A stretch of DNA of 64,000 nt, taken from Tyto alba (lineage: Eukaryota > Chordata > Aves > Strigiformes > Tytonidae). The stretch is from contig NW_024881321.1 in NCBI RefSeq assembly GCF_018691265.1, positions 18,448,698 through 18,512,697 on the forward strand, written 5' to 3'. Shown here piece after piece: positions 41,701 through 54,111 of this stretch. The notes beneath the pieces were generated by a model. It was not told the DNA's origin. It made no database searches and was given only the letters and a program-made list of their open reading frames with translations. The first letter of the stretch is position 1; the number at the start of each line of letters is the position of its first letter. The position numbers and the translations under genes are program-made.

Positions 41701-44700
41701 AAGTCCTCCAAAGGTCATATCACTGCTAGGGGAAGCAGCTGTTGCAGGACTCCCTGGTATCCGTTGCACCTTTTTAACTTGTTCTTGTTGCAAAGATGTT
41801 TTTTTCTGAGAAACCGGAATAGCTTTGACTTCTACCTGCAATAAGATGTGGAATACAGAAGACGATTTAGGGAGAAAACACACACATTCTTTCAGATCTG
41901 ATAAGGTACAGTGACAAGTTGCTTAGAGCACTCACTGTAAATCCAGCTGTGTCAAAAACCTATGTGCAAAGCCATTTGCAAAGCCATGCACAGCATCTCT
42001 GAAAAATGTAGATGTACAGGAGAGGAGCGCCCAGCCGTCTTGGTACATGATCAGTAAAGGCCAATGTCAGTTCTGCCCGTCCCAGGGCACTCCCTGCGAA
42101 GCAGCCCGTAGTCTGGTATGCCTAGTTAAGTTTTCCCACAACAGAAAGTGCTACAAAGTAGGAAGAGCCTTCTAAGTGGGTGCACAGGTTTCAGAGTGAA
42201 TCATCCGGGCCCGACTAGATCTGCATCAGCAGCAGCCAGATCGGATCTTGGCTAGCTCTGCCATCCTACTGCATCAGCACTGTACGCTTATATTGTGCTC
42301 TTTAACAAATATTGTGACTGACTTCTTTTACCCCAGAGGTACCACAGACCTCCACTAGTGCGGGTAACGTAGTCAGCTGTACATAGGTTTCTAAAGGAGA
42401 ATAGTAATGCTTCCTTCCCACCGAGAAAAACTTTTATCTTGAAAGCATGGAGTTACGGCTAGATGGCATCCTGTCTTAAAGAAACTGCCACCTGAAAAAC
42501 AGACTATCTGGAAAATAAGTTTACACATTACTCATCCTGCAATAAAGTATGTTTCAACACTGCAGACTCCATGCACTGTTTTATCAAAGTTTGACTTCCT
42601 TCACTGGAAATTGTATCAGTGCATTGCACACTGAATGAGTCAACAGAATGATTAAACTGAATTAAGATTTCTGTTACTTTAACATATTTGAGAAAAAAAG
42701 CAATAATTAAATAAGAAATCAAACAATAAATTTGATATTTTGATATATCAGTTTCCTGATTAGTAGAATAAAATCAATACTTAAAGAGTTTTCTACTTCC
42801 TCTGACACAAATTTAAGTCAGTAACCACACATATGTTTGTGACTAAGTTGATTCTTGTCCTGCTGTTGTAGATTCCCTGTTCACTAATGAGTTTACAGCT
42901 TACTGTGAGGTAACTCTCAGTTATTACATCCTATACAAAGAATAGCTTTGAGAGCTCTTATTACAGAAATCATGCCTTTGTAAAAGGTACTTCATCTACT
43001 TTTGGGCTTGAATAAAACCAACTACTCCACAGTAATGATGGGCTTTAAAACACAGATGTAACCTAATTTATTAGAACCATGTGAAAACTATTTTGTGTTC
43101 AACTTGTTTGCATGTTTCAGTACTTCAAACCAAGCACTCTCTTTTTATATGTATCACGTAGGTTTTACTCCAAAGGGTACAAAGATTTTCTAATTCTTCC
43201 TTAGGCTGTCAGGAAAACTTCCTTTCCAGTACATCAACAACAACATTTTTTTTTTTTTTTTTAAAATCTGTGATTAACTGAAGAGGCTCAAGCAAAACCC
43301 AAGAACCCCAGACCTTGACAGTTATTTTATTAATTTCAAAGACTACAGGAACTTCCAAATATTAGAAACAGAAAAGGGGGAAGTGCTGTTCTAGTCTAAA
43401 ATAAAGTGACTGTAAAATGATCCATCAATGTGCTTCTTTTTCCATCAGATTTATTCAGACTACAGTCTATGATATTCTTTCTTGACTTACAGGTTAAAAA
43501 ATGGATTCTTGTCACCTTACACATCATCACCATCAAATGTCACCTGCAACTTATTATTTTCACAACTAAGCATGTGTAGCTCATTACTTACAAGATATAA
43601 ATTGCATGAAATGGTGCTGGTGTAATACAGAACTTTGTAATTTTGTGCATTTGGAGGTAAGAGAGTTTGACTACACCAAATTTACAAATACCACTTTCTG
43701 CCCTATAAAAGAGTATTCTGTGGAATATCTACAACGAATATTCAAAGACGGCATAATAAAGTATAAGAACAGCCAAGATGACAATAATTACCTTCATATT
43801 AGGTACATGAACAACATCCCCATACTGGTCTTTTGTTTGCACTGTAATAACTGTTGGCCAACCACATCGAATGTCATCCTTATTCAAAATCAATGATGTT
43901 TTTTGAGGATCAGCATATGAATCTGGCTGAAGCCACCTACAGCAAAGAAAAAAAAAAAAACATTACAATCTCTTATAGATCCCCAAAAGATAAATTCTTA
44001 CTCTGTACAAACATGACTTCCCGCTAAGAAAGGATGCAGAAGGTCTGAATACATAAATCTAATATATTAGTAGAAAAAATATGGCCATTTGTATTTAACT
44101 AATATTTGATGTAACTATTAAAGTTCTGTATCTAGTTGTATAGACAAGCAACAGTGCACACATTTTAAAATTTAGCAGATAACTAAACATCTACTTTGAT
44201 GCAGAAGTTGAACATCACAACTATGAAGTAATGGGTTTATTCATGCAGCACAAATTTTTACCTTGCAAGTCGTCCACCACTTGATCCTGGTACACAAGCA
44301 ATGAAATCCTCCAGAAATGACTGCTCATTGCTTTGTACCTGCAGTGGAAGATTTCCTTCGAGAGCTTCCAAAATGGTTGGTGAGTGAGATAGTGCCAAGC
44401 CTTTCCCAAGAATGCCGGAGTGAGATTTGCACACCTTTTTTTTTGCAGAGGTTGAGGAGGGGATGAAAAGGTGGAGACATAAAACAGTTTTTCAGTATCT
44501 TACCTGTAGACACTTTCCCGTAATATGACACAATTTGTACAGGCATTTTGGACACTGAAAACCATTCAAGGAGGAGAAGAGTGGATAAACTTTACTCTGA
44601 TGAAAGTTTAAAACAAAAAAAGTCATCTCCATCTATAAAATATTAATTTATGTCAAAAGAGATTAAACAAGCTTGAGCTGCAGGAGAATTTCTGGAGAAG

Positions 44701-47700
44701 AATGAAGAAAAACATTCTGAGAATGTGACCAATGTGTATGTTCCAAAAGAAAATAGGAAGGCTAAAGATATAACTTTTGGGAAGGCAGATCTCAAAGAAA
44801 AATATTTTTGGGTGAGACAAAGTAAAAGAAATCCCTTCTTTGCGAGAAGGGAAAGAAGGTGGAAAACCAGACAGGACGAAAAGCAATAATGAATCCATCA
44901 CTTGCATGCACACTCCTAGCTCACACTTTGAATTAGAACACAAGAACAGATTGATGAAAAAATATTTCTTCCAAGGAACATCTGATTCCTCCTAGACAGT
45001 TTCTGTTTACTATTCTGTCACCTAAGCAATGGTGTCATACTGTAGCACTGACATGTTTTTCCAGCAAGTACTGTGACAACTGAATTTCAAAAGTTGCCCT
45101 GAAGCCAATTAGGGAAGAGAGAGAATGTGAGAACTCTCTTTTCACTATTCATCATCAGCTAGGGTTATAAATAGGGAGTTACTAACCAGGTTTAGCTGCC
45201 ATCACAACAAAGAAAATACCATCATCAAACCAGAACAACTGCAATCATATTATCTGGGACTTTATAAATGTTAACTGCTCAACAGAAAAAATGATTTTAT
45301 TTCTGCAAGTAAAGACATGAAGGATTAATTTTTGTAACATTTGAAATTTAATAAATAGTACAACTTAAGCTAAGCAGATATTTTGAAATCTACTTGGTCA
45401 TCTAACGTTCTATGTGATATTAGATGAATTTTTTTTCTCAGCAGATTTGTTATAAAAGAGTTTTAATATAAATACTAAGCTAAAAAGTAAGTTTTAATGT
45501 AGGTACTAAGCTAAAAAGTAAGACTTTCTTAAACTGTTTTATAACAAGCTGGATTCCCTTTCATTATAAAAACCTTAGAAATTAATTTCTTCTGTAGCAG
45601 TTCAAAAATTTAAATGTAATTATGTGCTTACGTATATTGTAATGGATAAAAAGCTGCAGCATACCTGTAAGGCAGCCTCTTCAAGTATCTCAAGATCTTC
45701 TTCAAATTCATTGCCTGCTGTAAAAATATAAACATATATTTTTTCTAAGAATAATATTGACATTTATCTACATATTATAGAGTGTGAAATTAATTTATGT
45801 TTAGTGAAGCCTTTTATATTACAAAATGTAAGTTTGCATGATGACATGTAATATTGTTTAACCAGCAGTTGAAAGATTAATATTTTCAAATAACACAGTA
45901 AACATGCAGTACTGTGTAGTTCAGTGCACAAGCAAATAAACAATGTATGTTACACAAAACAAAAATCTGGTACTTATCATCTTATCTCCAAGACGTATGT
46001 ATGGCAAATCTTTGGATATGACTATATATTTTCTGAAACAGATTTTGGGACATCAGGATGGTTTCTGGGAAGCAGTACCTATGAGTATGCACCAGTTGCT
46101 CCCTTTCAAGAGCTTATTCTAGTAACAGTATTTGAGAAGCTGATAAATTCTGCACAATTTTGTAAACTATGATTCCTCCCAAGACATAAAACTCAAATAC
46201 ATTCTATTATACAATATTTCTTTCTCACAAATACAAAAGTCTGATTCCAAGGTGACCAGAATTGCCAAACACAGTCTTTTAACAAAAAAATAAACCAGAT
46301 AAGATTACCATATTTCTACTCTCTCTCAAAAACACGTCAGGCAATTCTACTAGTGTCCTGGTTTTGGCTGGGATAGAGTTAATTTTTCTTCTTAGTATCT
46401 GAAACAATGTTGTGCTTTGGATTCAGTATGGGATTAGGTATGAGAAGAATGCTTATAACACACTGATGTTTTCAGCTGTTGCTGAGAGATCAAGGACTCT
46501 CCAACTGCCCATGTCCTGCCCGTGTGCAGGTGCACAAGAAGCTGGGAGGGAGCAGAGCCAGAGCACTGGACCCAAGTTGGCCAGTGAAATATTCCATAAC
46601 ATGTAACATCATGCTCAGTATATAAAGGAGGGGCAGCTGGGAAAGAGGGGGCACGCTCTCGCTTCCAGGATTGTGATTGTGGGATCTTGGTGTTTTGGGA
46701 TCGCTAGCTGGGAATGGGCCGGGTATCAGTTACCAGGTGGTGAGCAATCACATTGTGAACTACCCATTTGTACTTTCTATTATTGTTATTTTTTAATTTT
46801 ATTTCAGTTACTAAACTGTTTTTATCTCAACCTATGAGTCTCCCTTTACCCCACACAGTGAGCGGCTGTGTGGCGTTTGGCTGCCAACTGGGTTTAAACC
46901 ACAACTGGCAAAGTCAGAACAGAGAAAGGGAAATGATAAGAATCAAGTTCTAATGCATTTTTTAAAATTAAAAGGAATAAAGATATAGAAAAAATTCAGC
47001 TCTCATATAACTTCTACCAAATTTGTAGCAATTAAGTAAGTAATAATGTTAAATGCCTCCATCAATTCCACACTGCTGGTTAAGTTAGATCTTTGTCACA
47101 GACCAGATATCTCTCCTGGGAAGAAGTATATTAAATTTAAGTCTGGGAGAACTGAGAAGGAGGAAGAGTGACTTTTTGAACATGGTAACTCAAATAGTAT
47201 TTGGGTGTACTCTCATAGATAAAGTTCTAGTACAGAAAGGAATCACTGTCTGGTCCATATTCCTTTGGAGCAAAAAAAGGCTAAACATTCCTGATGCTCT
47301 TTCAAAACACTTTTTCCCCTAATTATTCTAGAGGAATACTTACACAAGTATTTGGCTACTTGTATACAGAATATACCCACTATAACAATTACTAAAAAGC
47401 AAGGTACTTCTTTGTGAAGGAGAAACTCCTTAAAGTCAATACACCAAGATAAATCATGCAAATAAAACTGAAGATGGGAGGGTCCTGCAAGGATGCCAGT
47501 AACAACTAGGAACTCCTGATTTGAAGTCAGTTCACTCATCCTATTTTCCTTGACAGAATGTTCATGAGGTTTCTTAGTCTCTTCATTAAAATTACTGGGT
47601 TTCAAGAGCACTTAGTTGGATCCAGAGGTCTAAAGCGTATCTGGGAAATGGAGCAGTATTACTTCACCTAGTTGTGGGGCAGTGAAGCATGAGATAATGT

Positions 47701-50700
47701 GCTCAGACTTAAATATTACAAGATATCTTTATAGCAAACAGGAGAACCAGGCTCCTCCTTTGGGTGATTAATCTAATTTTTCTTAATCTTAGGGCAACAT
47801 GAACTATCCTCTGAAGATGTCTAAACTGATTCTAAAAGGTTAGAGCTACGAGCTTAGCTATAGATGCCTAACTTCTAAATGCCAAAGTTCAGGCATTGTA
47901 AGTTACGTTGTTAATTATTTTGTGGAGTGAGCCTTTTTCTTAGGTTACTTTTCAGCCTGTATACATCCACACACAGAACAAAGGTAAAATTGTAGAAATT
48001 ATAAAATAAAGTATGAAAAGTCTAATAAAAAGGGCCTTCATGTGTGCATGCATTACAAGACCGTCTTTTATATGATTATATAGGTTTTTCTTAGAGGACA
48101 CTCCATTCCATGAGTAAGCTGATACTGCCCTGCAGATGGGCAATGGCAGTAATACAGTATATTTTAAGACACTATTTCACTTGCAGCAAAGGTAGAAGAT
48201 AAATAATCTAGAGTACAGAAAAAGAAAAAATAGTCTGATACTAAGGCATTTAAATGTTGCTCTAGAAAAAACACATTTTTACCTCCTTTTCTTCCACAAT
48301 GTTTTTGTGAAACACCAAGCAAAACACTTAAAAGCAAAATTACACACAACTGAAAACTGTCTTAAAAAGGATGCACAGTGGTTTCCATTTGCAGATACTA
48401 CCACTGTTGCCTATAATTAATCAGTTTTGTTTGTTCCCAGGGTCCAGTGGTCTTGTAGAGAAATAATATATTTGTCATCAGCACTGTAATATTATCAGCA
48501 ACACTATCAGACTAGGCTGAAATCCTTGAGTTGGTGTTAGGTAAATGGTCAGATGAATCAATTGTAATTACATCATAATCAGGAAACTCTTCACAGGCAA
48601 TGCACCTATCCCTCCTCTCTTGTAGATCATATACAACCACTTTTATAGCTGTCTGAGACTGCAAAGATAATTTAGGCATGTTTTATTTCAAATTCCTTCT
48701 CGGTGAAAGCATATAAAGCCGATCTATGTACCATCTAATTTCCCTTCTTGTTTTAGGCATTCAAATTGGAACAAAACAAGAAACCTTTTTAGAGAGAAGT
48801 ATGAGGTATTAGAAAATCTGGGAAATTACATTAGAAGAATTTAATTTTCAGCTTCTTTTCTTCTGCATTGGAGAACAGCAAGACAAATGGGTGCCAGGGA
48901 AGTCAACAAAACTAAGGAGTTAATGTGGCTCTTTGGAGGATAAGAGATGGCACTATTTAAACCATAGAATTGCCTGTACTTTTGAGAGAGAAATACAGCT
49001 CTAACAGTGCAAATGAGGTGCCTACTTACAACATAAAGTCAGAAATTTGCACATTCAAATAAACAAGCAAAATACCAGGTTAAAAAATTCAAATTAGGTT
49101 TTGGGGTTAAACTGCACACTGACCAATGCCATCCTGCTCATTAATACACACTTCCAGTCTCATTAACAACATTTGAGCTCTCATTTGTGCTCCTAAATTA
49201 AAATGATCAAAAATATATCTTATTACAGATTATGAGCCTGTTTTTCCTATACACTAATGTTAAATAGGAGAAATGCTATTACAAAGAATATGGCTGCATC
49301 ACTAGATGTTCTAATTCAATCTCCATATCCATGAATTTTCATAAACTCATATTTTTCCTATATTTTAAATTGCACTTGGGTTACTGTAAACTTCCATTTA
49401 CTGCATCTGCTGTAAAAGTAAGCACTTTTTTTTTTGTAATTGGAAAAAAAACAAACCTAAAGCAGAAATATTTTAGGCTATAAGGTTTACAGATGCAATG
49501 GTCACTTTCAATTTTAAACAAGTAATTTTAAATTTTGCAATTTAATGCTGCAGGTATTTTTCATTCAGAAAGGTGTGGAGTGCAGGGAGAAAAAACAGTG
49601 AAAGAGAAATACAAGTAAGATACCTGCACATTTGTGAAGTACCACGAGGAAACTGTAGGACATAGCTCGTACACTGATACACTACCTGTGGATGGGGTGA
49701 GTTCATTCAGATTTAAATGACTGGGCTTCCCTCCTCCCCATACACACACGAAGGGAACAGTGTAAGCAGAAAACACCACCACTTCATTATCTTGTTTGAT
49801 TAATTCAGTTTTAAGAATTATTTTCATATTATTATCTCTAAGTAAAAGCAACATTAAGACTTAAACGTAGTATTAAGTCAGAAAACCTGAAACAATGATG
49901 AAATAACAAAGTATGTTCTTTGAGTAGGACTTACCAATAGGAAGCGCTAGATCTTTCTTCATCAAAGCTGCTGCACATGATCCTCCTAAATTCGCCAACT
50001 CTTTCTCCAGCTGAATAATACCCTTCAAATTGAAACAAATTTTAAAGCAAAAATAGTGTCTAAGTAAACAGCACAATGAGTAAGTTTCCCTGACACTGCT
50101 TCATCCTAAGAGATATTAATTGTGTATTCCAGTTAGAGGTTTCTCAGCGATCCACTTCGTGCTGTACAGCTGTCATGTTCGGCTGTGACATGGGCCAGCA
50201 TACCAAAATCTTTAAAGCAATTTCAACTAGATAGGAGTATTAATAAATGGATTACCATGCTTCTAGTAGCCTAGTAAGAACACCTGAAGATGATAACTGT
50301 CTTTTGTCTGTAATGTTAAAGAGAAAGGAAACTTCCTAATACAAACCCCCTACCAATACATACTCAGATTGCAAAGCAATGCCTCTTCTAAGATGTACAG
50401 ATACACGTACCACACAAGCTCACAGTTTCATCTTGTTTAGAGGAAGTACTTTTTGTAATATTTCTTCCTCTTCCTTTTCTCTAATTGGAGCAGTGAGGAT
50501 GGGAAAAAGATTCTGTAATTTCCCTTTCTCCATTATAAATCCTGGGAGGTGCCTTGACAGCTTCTCCCTTTTACTTGCCCTGGAAAGTAATTTCTTCCCA
50601 TCAGCGCTGCTGTTCTAAGGAATAAGACTCCCCCGCTCTCCCACTAGACTTGCCACTGAAAACACCTGAGAATCTCTCCATCATTATCTTTCAACCTTGT

Positions 50701-53700
50701 TCATAAGAAACAAAAGAGCAGACCACACTCATGGTTTTCAAATACACAGAGGGAAAGAGGCTGGGTGCAAGGAATGGGGAAAGAGTGGTATGGTTAGGGA
50801 GGTTGTAGCTACTTTTTAAACCATAGAGAAATGTATCTGATATTTTCCCTTCAACTTCTCCCAGCTACAAGTAGGCACACACTCTTTAACTTTGCTCACA
50901 AAAATGGTATTGACACTAATGCCAATTTTAAACCGTAAAAAAATACGTGGGTGGTTCAGCACACGTCTGACAGATGCCTCTCATGGAGGAAAAAAACAAC
51001 AAAACCCACCACGAAAAAACAGTGGGGGAGATGGGAAACCTCCATCTAATGGATTTTCTAGGCAGATTAAAGAAACTAGAAATATATAAAGTAGGTAAAA
51101 AAAAAAATCCTTCTTTTAGAAAGAGTCTTCAAAATCAGTAATCTCAGACTTGACTTACATTCTCTGAGATTCCCAAGCAGACTGAAAAAACTCCAAAATT
51201 TAAGTTGAAACGAAATCCTTGCTAAACTACATCGTTATAGGACTCAAAACAGCAGGTTATGAAATAGCAAGCAAGTAAAGATGTGAAATGTGGATCAGCC
51301 CACGGGGCACTTCCCTGTTGTGTGAACACCCTTTATGCAAAAGGCAGTTTTTGCATATATTTTGTACATTTAATAATGACCAGTAAAAAGCCTTCCTTTT
51401 CATTCATCAAAGCATAAATTGCCATTATTTGCAAAAATACTCGGTTTAAACAAAGCTTAATAGTTAACTACACCCAATTCCTTGATGCACTGGCTGTCAC
51501 TCAGTGACATCTTTCAGTTTTTGCAGAGACTTCCCTAACAGCGAATGTCATTCAATAACCTATAGTTAGGTAATGGTACCCGAGGCTTGTTCTTTGGAAG
51601 GAATGAGAACCAGATGTGCAAAAATTAATCCCACTGACTTGAATTAGGTCTTACTGATACTTTTTTCCTTAAACTAGAGAAAACACAGTGGTCACCAGAA
51701 TATATGCTTCTTTTTCTACCAGTGGTAACACTTCAGAAAACTGTCATCACGAAGTTCCCAGAAGAACAAGAAACTTGCATCGTGTTCAATTGTTTAAATT
51801 AAGTTACTTACGGAGGTTTTAGTCCTCAGATGCAAGGTAGTTTAAACACTGTAAAACCTGCTTTCTATTTACAGAACTTTAATTTAGAGTGTTTGGACTA
51901 TAAAAAGGTATGTTTGGAAACAGTTACTTGAAATGTTTCTTTAGATGATATAGTTAACATATTGGCTAGCACTTAGTGTTAAAAAAATTACAGCAGCTTT
52001 GTTTGTGAATGTTTTTAAAGAATTAATGACATGCCCGAATCTGCATCTTTTTTTCCTGCTTAAGTAAAAATTATTATTACTCAAACATAGACTAGTCAGA
52101 TTATCTATAAGAATTTATAAATTTGATTTGTTGCAAGCCAATTAGACCATGATAGATAATGATTTTATGATATGTTTTCTTATCTGATATAAAATTCAAA
52201 AAAATCTCATGTTTTGAAAACTTGAAGACATGATTTAGCTGGAGCAGAACCCAGGAAATAAGAAGAGGTAAATCTTCTGTGAGGGTTGTCATGTAAGCAA
52301 GATGCAGACCTTATGAAGTTCATGTGAAGCAATAGGCCCAAAGACTCCAAAGATAACAGAAGGGTTATTTTTCTGGAATTATTGTAAAGCATATTAAGTA
52401 TTTTCAATAATCTTTTAAAATAAATCAAAATAAAGCACTGGCCCAAGGACATGAATAAATTTTGTCTTCTCTTTGCAACAAAGAAACAGCGGTGGAAACA
52501 ACTGATGTCCTAAAGTGCAAGATGAAGTGACCAGTGTGCAAAATCACAGGTAGCCTAAATGAGCACAGCATTTCCAGGTTGTCTGAGAGTTCTGGTATGA
52601 GTGAACACTGGAAAAATAATGCAGGCTTGTCATCCCATAGTTAACAGTGACAGTAAAATAGTAATCAACGTGTATCTGAAAGCCTCAATTCTTTGGATTT
52701 CTGATGGAAAACTAGGTCATAATTTTAAGAAATTTCATATCCTATTGAAATAATAGATAAAAACATGCTATGTGCTTGCAGACTGTCACAGTTATTAAAA
52801 AAAACAACCAAACAAAAAACTATTCCAATAATATTTATATTAAAGAATTCCAAACAAATAATGCCTGTAAGAAAAAATGTTTAAAACTTCTCTGAAATTT
52901 ATTTCAAAATATTTTGCTAATGCTAGTCAGAAATGGAAATACAAATTTTTTTTCAAAACCCCTGGCCTTACAGGAGAGAATTAATAGGTGCAGCAATTGT
53001 AGCCATTTCACTTTTTCCTTACCTCATCAGATCCTGGACTAAATTCATATCCAATTGCATAACATTTGAAACCATAAAAACAAGCCTTTTCATCTTTCAC
53101 ATAGTCTGATGCAGTCTCCAGAGAAAAAAGTGCTTCATTTCCTTATGGGAAGTAAAAGAAAAATAAAATAATTTTTTTATATTATTATTTCTCCTATTTC
53201 TGTATGTTTCTTCTACATGAACATACACAAAACCTAGGCTTTATATGTAACACAAAGTAAAACCATGAATAACATGCAGATCAACACTTCAAACAAGAAA
53301 CCCAATAAAAATATAATCAACTGATGTACAACCACTGTCTCAAAATGAACTTTTGCCAGCTTGGATGAAGACATTTTTTCAACTTTGTTTTCTAAGATAG
53401 TTTTGCAGAAAAATCAAACTTTCTTTCATTATTTTAATAATTCACATTACTAGAATTATTGCAGTAACTATTTATTACCTGGCAACACTAACACCATGGT
53501 AGGCCACCCTGAAGATCCAGAGAATTTTTTCAGTTCTATCCATGAATTAAGGTTTTCATGAACAGAAGCATGCTTTGGTCCAAATCCCAGACTCTGTGCA
53601 ATTCTAACAGGAATTAGTAAACGAAGAACATCCTCTGACTGAGCAGTGCCACACTGAGTGTCAAACTCTATTGTTATCCACCTGACACATTCAGGAAAAG

Positions 53701-54077
53701 TCACCTAAAACAAAACAATAGTCTGATTATGTGCAAGTTTTGGGGGTGGTTGTTTTTTTTTTTTTTACTTTTATTTCTTAATTTTCGTTTGGTTTTAACT
53801 CTATAGGCTATGAAAGTGATTCAGTTATGGAATTCTGTACAGTTGTTTTGACACGCTTTAGAATAACATTAACCCACTTAATTCTTTGAAATTCAGATAT
53901 ACCTGAAATGCTTTACACCTCACTGAATTATAATCATGTATTATAACTTATGTTCAGATTAAGTATTTATGCTTATGATACCATCTGTGATTGTTTTTAA
54001 GAACTCTGCACTAAGCAAAACAACCACAGAGTACTACAAACATTTAACTCTCAAATATCTTTTTAAATGCAAACTTG

Positions 54078-54111
<34 letters not shown>

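Noticed and set aside
47243..47611. 122-codon minus-strand frame
   Set aside because: No recognisable similarity and no splice support.
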